A program made the position numbers and the translations under genes. Under the pieces are notes generated by a model that worked only from the letters and a program-made list of their open reading frames with translations, was not told where the DNA came from and did not search any database. 64,000 bases of DNA, from contig NZ_JAFMOX010000050.1 of NCBI RefSeq assembly GCF_019049655.1, positions 62,001-126,000 on the forward strand. The letters run 5' to 3'. Each line of letters begins with the position of its first letter. Positions within the stretch are counted from its first letter, which is position 1. The DNA comes from Rahnella rivi. GTDB lineage: Bacteria > Pseudomonadota > Gammaproteobacteria > Enterobacterales > Enterobacteriaceae. Shown one piece after another: positions 53,979-63,177 of the stretch.

Positions 53979-55618
53979 AACCCTTTACCTCCGGTTGGCT
54001 GAGCGTCGGCGGTATCGTCTTTGTAGACGTCACGCAGGAACGTGGTGGCAGAAGGATGCGGCAGATAGTTTTTGACGTCCTTGCGCACCACGATGGAATC
54101 GACCATTTGTGAGAGCGGCACCAGCGCCGGGATCAGCGCGTCGTAGCGTTCCTGAATGGCGAAGTAATCCTGTTTCTGCTTTTCAGGATCCCGCTCAAGC
54201 AGCGCCTGATCGATATCCGTATTGAGCTGTTTGTCATAAAAACCGGTGCGCCAGCCCTGAAAATTGGTCAGCCGCGCCGCATCGTTGTTGTCCGGGTTAT
54301 ACACCAGTGCGCGCAGGCTGGAATGCGGGTGCGGTTCCACGCCGCTGCCGCCGCGCCCGACCAGCATGTCGAACTTGCGTTCACGCATCGCACCGTAAAT
54401 CTGGTTGCCGGTACCGGTGACGATTTTGGCGCGAATGCCCGCCTGCATCAGCGTGGACTGCACCGCAATCGCGATATTGAGGAACGGCTGATCGGCCAGC
54501 ACCCGCAGCGTGGTATCAAAACCTTCAGGATAACCGGCCTCTGCCAGCAGTGTTTTGGCGCGCGGAATGTCCAGCGTATAGCCGGGATCCGGCAATGTGG
54601 CAGGCATACCGACCTGAATCGGACGCTGATGCACAATGCCATAACCGTTCATCAGTGCCTTGCCGATACCCTGATAATCAATCAGATAGCGCACCGCTTC
54701 GCGCACTTTCGGGTTAGCGAAATGCGGCTCTTTCATGCTCATCGCCACGTAATAAATGGTGCCTTTTTTCACCGTATCGACGGTCATTGCCGGATCGTGG
54801 CTCAGGGCAGTCACATCGGACACCGCCATATTATTGGCAATATCCAGATCGCCTTTTTCAATCATCAGACGCAGGGTCTGGGATTCCTGAAAGTGACGGA
54901 ACACCACGCGCGACAATTTAGGTTCACCGCGCCAGTACTGCGGATTACGGCTCATGTTAAGCACGTCTTTCGCCTGCCAGCTGTCGAGACGAAACGGTCC
55001 TGAACCGGCTTCGTTGGTGGTCAGCCAGCGGTTACCCCAGTCGCCATTCACTTCATGCGCCTGCACGGTTTTGCGGTCTAACGCCACCACGCTGCCGAGC
55101 GCGGCCAGTGAGTAAATCACCAGTTTCGGATCGTTAGGTTTTGGCAGTTGAATTTCGACAATACCCGGTGACGGCGTGCGCACCATCTCATCGACATTCT
55201 TTTTGGTGAAGCCGTACGATTTCCACACCGATGCCTGCGCCAGATTCAGATGCAGGATCCGGCGCATCGACCACACCACATCGTCTGCGGTGACCGGATT
55301 GCCCGAGTGGAATGTCACGCCTTCGCGCAGATGGAATGTGATCAGATTACGGGCGTCGTTGACCTCCCATGAGGTCGCCAGCGCCGGGCGGACATTCGTC
55401 AGTTCCTGCGGATCGAGCTCAATGAGGGGGTCATAGAGATTCACCACAATGCCGACGATATCGTTGCCGGTCATCGCGGCCGGATCGAGCGTCAGCAGGT
55501 TGTTCATGTTCATACCGATAAGTAGCTGGTCGGGCGGCGTTTTCGCCTGCACCGCCCCGCCACTCACCGTAAGCAGGAGCGCGAGGATCCACGCCCCGAA
55601 GGGTGTGCCTGTGTTCAT
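53975..55618 (-). CDS. Periplasmic binding protein, family 5
   Basis: A 547-residue solute-binding protein of the DppA/OppA family with a signal peptide ending at about residue 25 (LLLTVSGGAVQA). Conserved blocks are NLITFHLREGVTFHSGNPVT and EAGSGPFRLDSW. It carries a ligand to the two permeases encoded immediately downstream. Its ligand is probably the substrate (or precursor) of the co-encoded enolase-superfamily enzyme. It lies 51 bases after that gene. Confidence 0.9.
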   Translation of the reverse strand: MNTGTPFGAWILALLLTVSGGAVQAKTPPDQLLIGMNMNNLLTLDPAAMTGNDIVGIVVNLYDPLIELDPQELTNVRPALATSWEVNDARNLITFHLREGVTFHSGNPVTADDVVWSMRRILHLNLAQASVWKSYGFTKKNVDEMVRTPSPGIVEIQLPKPNDPKLVIYSLAALGSVVALDRKTVQAHEVNGDWGNRWLTTNEAGSGPFRLDSWQAKDVLNMSRNPQYWRGEPKLSRVVFRHFQESQTLRLMIEKGDLDIANNMAVSDVTALSHDPAMTVDTVKKGTIYYVAMSMKEPHFANPKVREAVRYLIDYQGIGKALMNGYGIVHQRPIQVGMPATLPDPGYTLDIPRAKTLLAEAGYPEGFDTTLRVLADQPFLNIAIAVQSTLMQAGIRAKIVTGTGNQIYGAMRERKFDMLVGRGGSGVEPHPHSSLRALVYNPDNNDAARLTNFQGWRTGFYDKQLNTDIDQALLERDPEKQKQDYFAIQERYDALIPALVPLSQMVDSIVVRKDVKNYLPHPSATTFLRDVYKDDTADAQPTGGKGL

Positions 55619-55669
55619 GATGTACCTTCCGGGTAGAGTCAGAGGTTTATTATTTTTTCTGCCCGCAGG

Positions 55670-56839
55670 TCAGTCTCGGCTGACGGTATGGGTTTCTATG
55701 TAATCAAAATTGATGTCCTCTCCGAGGCCAGGGCGGTCAGAAAGATGAACAAAACCCTGTTCATCCATCGGGTCAACGATGCTGTTGAGGTACGCAGCAG
55801 GTTCGTCATATTCAAGGAACGGGTGCAGCAGGCCGCGTTCATACCAGCGGCAGTTGCGGATAGCGCCGACCACGGCCAGGCTGGCCGCGCCGTTGCCGTG
55901 CACTTCGCAGTCCATACCGAAGGCTTCGGCCAGGCTGGCGACTTTCATGCACGGCGAGATGCCGCCCACGCCGTTGGCTCCGGCGCGTAAAATGTCGCAG
56001 GCGCCGGCTTTCACCCAGTCCGCACGGCTGTGATGTTTGCCGCCGAGACTTTCCGGCCCGATCACATCAATGGAAAGGTTTTCCGCCAGCCACGCGTAAG
56101 ACGCCATGCTCTCTTCTTCCATCGGTTCTTCGAACCACGCGAAGTTGAGTTTTTCCAGCGCCTTGCCGATGGTCAGCGCCTGACTGCGGCTGTACCAGTG
56201 ATAACCGTCGAGCATCAGCTCGATATCCGGCCCGACCGCTTCACGCACGGCGGCGCAGGCTTTGATGTCCATTTTCGGGTCTGGCGCAAACGCCACCGGC
56301 GGCATCCAGGTGTGCAGCTTGATGGCCTGATAACCGCGCGCCACCAGTTTTTCGGCAAACTGGCCGAATTCATCCGGCGTCGATAACCCGCCCTTCAGCT
56401 CATCGCCGCACATGGTGCTGCCGTATGCCGGCACTTTCTCGCGAAAGCCGCCCAGCAGTTTGTGCACCGGCATCTTCAGTTTGCGGCCAATCAGGTCCCA
56501 CAGCGCCTGCTCGACAAACGACAGCGCCCGTTCGGTCAGCTGATGCGCACTACCGCGCTGCCAGTGCACCAGATCCTGCCACAGGCGTTCACGGTCAAAC
56601 GGGTTCTGACCGATCAGCACTTTTCTGAAAAAGGCGTTCACGACGTGCGGACGCACCACTTCCGGCGGCGCGAAGGAATACCCGCAATCGCCTTCATCGG
56701 TGGTGATGGTTAACATCGCCATTTTTGCCAGACTTTCTTCACCCGGATGCGAATGACCCGCGCTGTCGGAAACACGGCGAGTCGGATAAGTAAAAACAGA
56801 AACTTCAACAGAACGTATTTTCACAGCGATACCTGCCAT
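55670..56839 (-). CDS. Enolase-superfamily (mandelate racemase type) enzyme
   Basis: A 389-residue member of the MR/MLE family. The general-base pair appears as Lys-x-His in IKLHTW; the metal ligands are Asp in LMLDGYHWY, Glu in WFEEPM and Glu in IGPESLGG; a further His is in CEVHGNGAA. The combination fits an acid-sugar dehydratase or racemase-type reaction via an enolate, but the substrate cannot be assigned. Start is uncertain: ATG 56839 is used here, while GTG 56824 (VKIRSVEVS) has a better Shine-Dalgarno (AGG seven bases upstream) and matches the usual family start. First gene of the operon with the dipeptide-type transporter. Confidence 0.88.
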   Translation of the reverse strand: MAGIAVKIRSVEVSVFTYPTRRVSDSAGHSHPGEESLAKMAMLTITTDEGDCGYSFAPPEVVRPHVVNAFFRKVLIGQNPFDRERLWQDLVHWQRGSAHQLTERALSFVEQALWDLIGRKLKMPVHKLLGGFREKVPAYGSTMCGDELKGGLSTPDEFGQFAEKLVARGYQAIKLHTWMPPVAFAPDPKMDIKACAAVREAVGPDIELMLDGYHWYSRSQALTIGKALEKLNFAWFEEPMEEESMASYAWLAENLSIDVIGPESLGGKHHSRADWVKAGACDILRAGANGVGGISPCMKVASLAEAFGMDCEVHGNGAASLAVVGAIRNCRWYERGLLHPFLEYDEPAAYLNSIVDPMDEQGFVHLSDRPGLGEDINFDYIETHTVSRD

Positions 56840-56894
56840 TACTGAGAGAGTTAACACCCGTCAGGGTGCTCCAAATTGCGCGTTCCATCGGCTT

Positions 56895-56910
56895 TGTGAG
56901 CGCACTCACA
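56895..56910. promoter_or_regulatory. Consensus CRP binding site
   Basis: TGTGAGCGCACTCACA matches TGTGA-N6-TCACA exactly and is 56 bases upstream of the enolase-superfamily start. It should make the operon catabolite-controlled. The remaining part of the 324-base gap to 57163 shows the terminator below, no gene, and a small CACCC/GGGTG hairpin just before the start. Confidence 0.85.
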
Positions 56911-57108
56911 CTTCGTTAAAACCGCAATCCAACATTAATAAAATAGCGTTTCATAATTGAAGTTAGCCACTTTTTTTGCACATTTCCACGGCTAAAAGCC
57001 GAAAATTTTGCCGTATGTTTGTGCATCCGCACGGGGGAATGTGAGCATTTTCACGAAAGCAGGAAGAAGTGTGATCTGTACAGGAAATAGGCGGAGGGAA
57101 TGTAGGGA

Positions 57109-57135
57109 TAAAAACCCTGACACAATGTGCCAGGG
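57109..57135 (-). terminator. Terminator of the gene at 57164-58978
   Basis: CCCTG and CAGGG with an inner CACA/TGTG pairing form an interrupted stem; TTTTTATC follows on the minus strand. Confidence 0.7.
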
Positions 57136-57163
57136 CAATTTGAGGAAGGAATAAAGCGCCTGA

Positions 57164-58978
57164 TTAACCGGAAATCGTCGGCGTATAAGTGCGCTGATCC
57201 CAAGAGATTTGGAAGGTACCGGTGTTACCGAAATTATCCCAGACCGTGACTTTTACCGGATTGATTTTGGGTGTCCATGCCGGCAAGTGGTGACAATAAT
57301 TGTCGATACTGTGAGACGCTTCCAATGCATGAAGCGTGACCACGCCTTCGACACGTGCCGGTGAAACGATCCAGGATCTTTTCCCGCAGTTTTCGTTTAT
57401 ATCCAGCATGTAGTGGTATGCATACGGCTCATAATTTGTCTCATCCTGACAATCATGCCCTGAAGTAAACAGAAAACCGAATTTCTTCATGTCAGGCGGA
57501 ACTTCCACGCCCCAGGCAACAATATGCCCGCCGTGCTCTGGCGTATAATCAAGAAGTGACTGTACATAAGTATCTGCTGAATGTGCTGAGCTATAACCGT
57601 ACATCCCGATTTTCTCTTTTGTGTTGTATGGCGCACAATGAGTTCGGTTAAGAACAGCGGTTTTTTCATTCAGGAGTTTAACCTCAGAATTTCCGACATC
57701 AGGCTTAATTAAAACCTGTTTACTCCTGACAACCGCATTACTTTGCGAATGACTTGACCCACCCCAGTTATTGGCATGATAAGTAATATGCACGGTGTCA
57801 CAGAGCGTACTCCAGCCTTTCTCGACAATCGTCAACTTTGAAACATCTGAATAATCAATTTTTGCTAAAAATGTCAATGTGACTTTAGACGAGGCATAAG
57901 ATGACCATTGCCCTGTCGAGGTCAGCGCGGTAGTGATACAGGCAACATCCGGGATATTCAGACGCACAGATATATCTTTTCCTGCGCTGGCAGTATGGCT
58001 GTAAATATAGACCGGTATATCACAAATACCGTTATCCGCTGAGGCAATGACACGGGGACCGGAAGCATAATTAACCGGATTATTCCATTCATTGGCGGTA
58101 AAGGTATAGCACGCACCTTTTGTCCCATTAAAAACCAGCACATCATCATTATTGTGGGTGTTAATCAGTTCGAGGCGTGGAGTTGAATACTGTTTCTTAT
58201 ACTCGGTAATAAAATCACTGACCATCAGATTAAGGTAATGCCCCTGGGCATCCACCGCAGAGACTGAAATTTTCGCCGGAGCCTGGTTGCGACCGTTGGC
58301 ATACAGCGTAGATTTTGAATTGGTGCTTTCCGCATAGGAAATTGCGAGGCTCGAGATACTCTCGCAGACATCCCATACGCTGGTTATCCCTCTGACAGAG
58401 ATATAACACTCGGGATAAGCGCCAGTGGCTTTGCCTTTCGCCGTGCCCGAACGTCCGTGCCCCGGGATATCCAGATGAACGGCAATATTCACCAGGTCAA
58501 AGGCGGTGCCATTAGGTGCAATATAGAGATCGCATTCTGCATCTCCGGTTTCTTTACCTACACCGTAAATATCATAGGTATTTTGATTCGATAATTTCTC
58601 TGTTAATACTGGCTGGTAATCAGAGCCATCGCTTTTCTGGTAAAGCTTCCATGAACCATTATTCTGATAGAAACTACTGTCTGATTCATACACACACAGA
58701 CAGGCAACGCTTTTTAAATCAGCGACGGTGAGGGGTAAGGTTTTCCCGTTTTTATCAACAGCACGAGCTCTGACTTTAACCGTCAGTTGTGTCTTATTTT
58801 TCAGATTATAATTGATGAGCCCGTTTTGTTCATCGTTATATTTTAAGAAAAGCTCCAGCTTTTCGAAGTGATCAAAGTTGGCCCACACACTGCTGGCTAA
58901 GTCATAGCTATCCAATATGCGGTTGCTATTATCCAATACGTCGTTGCTAAATTCATTATTGCTCTCTGTGTCAGACAT
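57164..58978 (-). CDS. Unidentified 604-residue protein divergent from the Rhs gene
   Basis: I do not recognise this protein. It has no signal peptide (MSDTESNNEFSNDVLDNS) and no membrane segments, and it reads as a chain of beta-rich repeats: KTQLTVKVRARAVDKNGKTL, APAKISVSAVDAQGHYLNLM and KINPVKVTVWDNFGNTGTFQ look like related strands of immunoglobulin-like domains. Cysteines recur (about ten). The ATG at 58978 has AAGGA eight bases upstream, whereas the ATG six bases earlier is too close. The gene is visibly poorer in GC than the ABC operon beside it. It shares a 314-base divergent region with the Rhs gene and is probably a functional partner, perhaps a carrier, neutraliser or adhesin; all of this is inference. 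Confidence 0.6.
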   Translation of the reverse strand: MSDTESNNEFSNDVLDNSNRILDSYDLASSVWANFDHFEKLELFLKYNDEQNGLINYNLKNKTQLTVKVRARAVDKNGKTLPLTVADLKSVACLCVYESDSSFYQNNGSWKLYQKSDGSDYQPVLTEKLSNQNTYDIYGVGKETGDAECDLYIAPNGTAFDLVNIAVHLDIPGHGRSGTAKGKATGAYPECYISVRGITSVWDVCESISSLAISYAESTNSKSTLYANGRNQAPAKISVSAVDAQGHYLNLMVSDFITEYKKQYSTPRLELINTHNNDDVLVFNGTKGACYTFTANEWNNPVNYASGPRVIASADNGICDIPVYIYSHTASAGKDISVRLNIPDVACITTALTSTGQWSSYASSKVTLTFLAKIDYSDVSKLTIVEKGWSTLCDTVHITYHANNWGGSSHSQSNAVVRSKQVLIKPDVGNSEVKLLNEKTAVLNRTHCAPYNTKEKIGMYGYSSAHSADTYVQSLLDYTPEHGGHIVAWGVEVPPDMKKFGFLFTSGHDCQDETNYEPYAYHYMLDINENCGKRSWIVSPARVEGVVTLHALEASHSIDNYCHHLPAWTPKINPVKVTVWDNFGNTGTFQISWDQRTYTPTISG

Positions 58979-59292
58979 AATCATTATCCTTATTAATTAA
59001 ATGACGCACCACCGATAGGAGTGGCGACGGGAAAAACAATAGCGAAACAACAGGGATGAACAACTCATTGCGTATCAAAGCCCTTCTTTCTGATATTTTT
59101 TTATATCACTTCACGCTTCACAATCATTGTCGAAACGGATTAAAAACAAAATGAGAAGCAATGACATGATTTATACGCCGAAACTATTACTCTGCCATTT
59201 AGTCACAACGCAGTTTAATTTCTAGAAACAGGGCGAGTTCCTGACGGATAGCTGTTTTTACAATGACGTTATATGAAAAAAAGGAATGAATC
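58979..59292. other. Divergent intergenic region upstream of the Rhs gene
   Basis: A 314-base AT-rich gap between the 604-residue protein gene and the Rhs gene. I see no gene and no convincing promoter pair; AAAAAAAGGAATGA just before 59293 is the Rhs ribosome site. Confidence 0.4.
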
Positions 59293-62200
59293 ATGAGTGA
59301 AAATTATTATACACAGACGAAGAACTTTATGAGTTCAGTGAATGATGAAGTGGATCCACGCACAGGCCTTTACAGTGCAAGCCTGAGCCTCGGAAACATT
59401 GTCGGTAATAACGGCAACGGACCTGAAATTCCCTTTACCATCAGCTATTCCCCCACATCAGAAACCAATATCGGTTTTGGTCTGGGTTTTACGACCGGCA
59501 TGACGATGTATGACAGTCAGAAGAAACGCGTGACGCTGAATACCGGTGAACATTATGTGATCAATGAAAATGGCAATACGTTAAGCGTGCGCCAGATGAA
59601 ACTGAAAACCTTTGTCATGACGAAAACGTCTTCTGGTTATCAGGTGGTGCATAAAAGTGGTGTTACCGAAGTGCTGGGGCTGGTGTGCCAGAATCTCTAT
59701 TTGCCGGTAAAAATCATTGGTGCTTTTGGACATTATCTTACGCTTACCTGGGATGGCACACACGGCACGCCACGCCTGACAAAAGTCGTGGATATGGACA
59801 ATGACGTTCACTGCGCCGTTGACTATCTGGCCAACACGGTTTTCCATTTCACGCCAAACAACAGCGAAAAATATGACATCACGCTGACCACACAGAATAA
59901 TTTCCTCACCGCCCTCAGCCATTCCAGTGCCGACATCACCTTAACCTGGAGCCTTGCTTATACCGCAGGACTGATGAACAGCCAGATCCTGACCGGCATG
60001 ACCACGCCGCTGGGGCTGAAAAAATCGGTGGTGTACCAGAAGGATCTGATGAAATTCCCGGCCTCTTCCGGCCAGAAAGCGCTACCCGCCGTGGTCAGTT
60101 ACACGATCCAACCGGGTATGGGCCAGCCAGATCTGGTGCGTACCTATACCTACAGCAGCAATAACTATCTTGGCTATGGCGGCAGCACCGCCTGGAATGC
60201 AGACAGCGATTACACCTATTCATTGCCGGGCAGTTATGTGTACGAAAGTACTGAAAAGGTCGTGGATAACACCTCACCGAACGCACTTTCCACCCGCCGC
60301 GTCTACAACCACTACCACCTGATGACGTTATCAGAGGAAAAACAGGGCGGCGACAACAAGCAAACCGCCATGACCTACTACGAAGACGCCGGCAAATCGT
60401 TCGACATGCAGCCAGTGCAACTGCAATGTTTGAAAAAACAGGCCATTACCTGGATTAACAGCGGCGCCAAAAAATATTCGGAAACCACCACCACCGAATA
60501 TGACACCAGCGGCAATCTGACCAGACAGGTTGATCCCGGCGGCGCGCTGACCGAAATCGTTTATTACCCTGCCTCGGGCGAATCGCAAACCACGGCGGAT
60601 ACCGGCTGCCCTGCCTGTCCGCACGGTTTTGTGCGCTTTGAGAAAAGCCGCAAGGTCACGCCCGCACCCACCAGCTTTGACGCGCCGGTTGAACTGACCT
60701 ATAGCAAATTCGACAAGCTGGCGACCCTCGATCGCACCAGCGCGGCTTTCCATATTGTCCCGGTGAAAATGACCCGCCTGAACGACGGCGTGAGCCAACT
60801 GGTGCGTGAGATAAGCTATCACGCCACCGCGTCGGATAAAGTCAGCTATGGCCGAATTCAAAAGGCCCGGGTACGCGTGGGCAACAGGGTGCAAACGACG
60901 TCTGAAAACGCGTTCACCTACGTGAAATCCGGCGAATCACTGATCCACACCCGCACCTTTACCGGCCATGACGCCACCACGCAAACCACTCAGCGCGAGC
61001 ATTCACGTTTCACCAATAAATTGCGGGCATTTATCAATTCACAAGGCGTAAAAACCGCGCTGAACTACGATTCACTCGGACGCCTCGTCCGCCGCGTCAT
61101 CAACCCGGATAACGGCTTTAGTAATGAGTTGAAAATCGCGTATGCGATGAAAACTAGCGGCGGCCAGGCCAGCGAAATCACCAGCACCTACACCGATAAT
61201 GAAGGGAACGCGCACCGCAAACACTTCGACCGCATGGGCCGTGTTCTTACCGAATGGCTGAACGACAAAGACAAGAGCGCCGGTACCTTCTATCAGATCA
61301 AAGAGCATCTTTATGATGCCTCCAGCCGTCTGATTAAAACGCAGGACACCGATTACAAAACCCCAGGCGACACCAGTTCCAAAATGCTGATTGCGCAAAA
61401 TGTCCTGTTTGACAGCTGGGGCCAGAACTACATGAAAGTGCTGAGTTCCGGCCAGCAACAACAGCAACAATTCGACCCGATTACCCGTGAAAAAATCGAA
61501 CAGCTACAGGTCACCCGTGGCAGTACGCTGAAACTGGCCTCCCAGAACACGTTGTATAACAAGCAGAACCTGGCCGACAAAATCACCAAAGTGACTGCCG
61601 CTGGCGTGCAGATGTCCACACAGCAACTGCGCCACGACGGGCTTGGACGCGTGCGTGAACACGTTGATCCGCAGAATAATGTGACGCATTACACCTGGGA
61701 CGTCTTTGGCCGCATGCTCACCCAGACATTGCCGGATGGCACCGTGGTGACAAAAACCTACGATCCGAACTCGACCGACAAACTGATCACCTCGGTGAGC
61801 GTCACACCGAAAGGGGGCAATGCCCTGCTGCTGGGCACCCAAACCTTTGATGGCCTGGGCCGTCTGACCACCAGCGTCAGCGGTGGCCGCACCCAGACTT
61901 ACACCTACTCAGGGGCATGCGCCTCCCCTGCGACCGTGCGCGACAACATGAAAAATCAGCTCAATTATGCCTACATTACCGAGCTTGACGATGCCGTGGC
62001 GTCGGTGAAAAGCAGCAGCGGCGATATCGATCAGCGCTTTATCTACGCGACACAGACGGGAAAAATGCTCGAAGCGCATGAAGCCAATGGCCGCAGCAAA
62101 ACCATGAGCTGGTGGCCAACCGGTGAATTGCAGCAGGAAACGTTCTTTATGCCGGGCAAACAGACCCGCACGGCAGGCTACGCCTGGACCCTGCAAGGTC

Positions 62201-63078
62201 AGCCGCTCAAATACATTGATGTGGCAGGCAACGAACAAACGCTGGATTACGACGATTATGGCCGGGTGATCACCATCAGCGATCCGCAAGTGACCGTGAG
62301 TATCGCTTATGACGCCGCTGGCCGCGTCAGTTCGCAGAATGCACTCGCGAAAGACGGCACCCGTCTGCTGACCACACTGACCTGGGATGATTTTAACCGT
62401 GAAGTTAAACGGGTGATTTCGCCTTCCGGTGCCAGTGCGCTGAGCATCGTGCAAACCTTTACCGCCAGTGATCTGATCGCGACACGTCAGGTTTCTGACG
62501 CCAGCACCGTCATCCGCTCGGAGACGTTCACTTATGATGTCCGTAACCGGTTGATTAAATACGAATGCAGTGGCAGTGAGCCGACGGTTGACGGCTATGG
62601 CCAGCCGGTAAAATCACAGACCTTCACCCTCGATGCACTGAGCAACATCACCCGGTGCGTGACGGTGATTGCGGGCGGCGGCACCGATACTGCCACCTTC
62701 CTCTTTACCAATTCTCAGGATCCGATCCAGCTGACAGAAGTGAAGCATTCCCTGACGGCCTGTTATCCGGCGCACATTGTTCTGCAATACGACGCCAACG
62801 GTCGCATGACCCGGGACGAAGCGGGCCGGATGCTCAGTTACGACGCCCTTGGGCGTCTGACCCGCATCTGTGATGCCAGTAACAAGCCGCTCAGCACTTA
62901 CCACTACGATGCGCTGAATAAGCTGGTCATGCAGTCGCTGACCGGTGATGACCGCCAGTTGTTCTATACCGGCGAACGTCTGGTCAATGAGGCATGCAGC
63001 AAAACCCAGAAAATCACCCGATTTATTCCGGGAAACAGCGGCAGTGCGGCAGTCAGCGAAGACGGCTTCGCCAGTTAA
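59293..63078 (+). CDS. Rhs/YD-repeat protein lacking its C-terminal core
   Basis: A 1261-residue YD-repeat protein without signal peptide. Its N-terminal 300 residues (MSENYYTQTKNFMSSVNDEV, GLYSASLSLGNIVGNNGNG) form the lid-like beta domain found in the Rhs/SpvB-type sugar-binding group; the remaining 900 residues are a chain of YD repeats such as YDSLGRLVRR, WDVFGRMLTQ and YDALGRLTRI. It stops after FYTGERLVNEACSKTQK, exactly where full Rhs proteins enter the RHS-repeat-associated core, and that core is encoded by the next gene. Rhs shells enclose a toxic C-terminal tip. No secretion genes are nearby. Confidence 0.88.
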   Translation: MSENYYTQTKNFMSSVNDEVDPRTGLYSASLSLGNIVGNNGNGPEIPFTISYSPTSETNIGFGLGFTTGMTMYDSQKKRVTLNTGEHYVINENGNTLSVRQMKLKTFVMTKTSSGYQVVHKSGVTEVLGLVCQNLYLPVKIIGAFGHYLTLTWDGTHGTPRLTKVVDMDNDVHCAVDYLANTVFHFTPNNSEKYDITLTTQNNFLTALSHSSADITLTWSLAYTAGLMNSQILTGMTTPLGLKKSVVYQKDLMKFPASSGQKALPAVVSYTIQPGMGQPDLVRTYTYSSNNYLGYGGSTAWNADSDYTYSLPGSYVYESTEKVVDNTSPNALSTRRVYNHYHLMTLSEEKQGGDNKQTAMTYYEDAGKSFDMQPVQLQCLKKQAITWINSGAKKYSETTTTEYDTSGNLTRQVDPGGALTEIVYYPASGESQTTADTGCPACPHGFVRFEKSRKVTPAPTSFDAPVELTYSKFDKLATLDRTSAAFHIVPVKMTRLNDGVSQLVREISYHATASDKVSYGRIQKARVRVGNRVQTTSENAFTYVKSGESLIHTRTFTGHDATTQTTQREHSRFTNKLRAFINSQGVKTALNYDSLGRLVRRVINPDNGFSNELKIAYAMKTSGGQASEITSTYTDNEGNAHRKHFDRMGRVLTEWLNDKDKSAGTFYQIKEHLYDASSRLIKTQDTDYKTPGDTSSKMLIAQNVLFDSWGQNYMKVLSSGQQQQQQFDPITREKIEQLQVTRGSTLKLASQNTLYNKQNLADKITKVTAAGVQMSTQQLRHDGLGRVREHVDPQNNVTHYTWDVFGRMLTQTLPDGTVVTKTYDPNSTDKLITSVSVTPKGGNALLLGTQTFDGLGRLTTSVSGGRTQTYTYSGACASPATVRDNMKNQLNYAYITELDDAVASVKSSSGDIDQRFIYATQTGKMLEAHEANGRSKTMSWWPTGELQQETFFMPGKQTRTAGYAWTLQGQPLKYIDVAGNEQTLDYDDYGRVITISDPQVTVSIAYDAAGRVSSQNALAKDGTRLLTTLTWDDFNREVKRVISPSGASALSIVQTFTASDLIATRQVSDASTVIRSETFTYDVRNRLIKYECSGSEPTVDGYGQPVKSQTFTLDALSNITRCVTVIAGGGTDTATFLFTNSQDPIQLTEVKHSLTACYPAHIVLQYDANGRMTRDEAGRMLSYDALGRLTRICDASNKPLSTYHYDALNKLVMQSLTGDDRQLFYTGERLVNEACSKTQKITRFIPGNSGSAAVSEDGFAS

Positions 63079-63177
63079 GAGCACGGCCAGCGGGGTCCCC
63101 GCAGGCTTTTCTGAATGTTTCTCACGCACCCGGCACATGACGGGTGCGCCACACAGATTTTATTAAGGAAGAACACA
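63079..63177 (+). other. Hairpin-rich spacer between the two Rhs genes
   Basis: The 99-base spacer holds GCGGGGTCCCCGC (63090-63102) and an 8-bp stem CGCACCCG/CGGGTGCG (about 63123-63146). A strong AAGGAAG Shine-Dalgarno lies six bases before the second ATG (63178). The hairpins have no following T-run, so they probably slow or process rather than end transcription. Confidence 0.5.

Noticed and set aside
61450..61480. Run of CAA/CAG codons (poly-Gln) in the Rhs gene as a tandem repeat
   Set aside because: Only about six Gln codons in a mixed CAA/CAG pattern; an ordinary short Gln stretch, not a variable repeat array.
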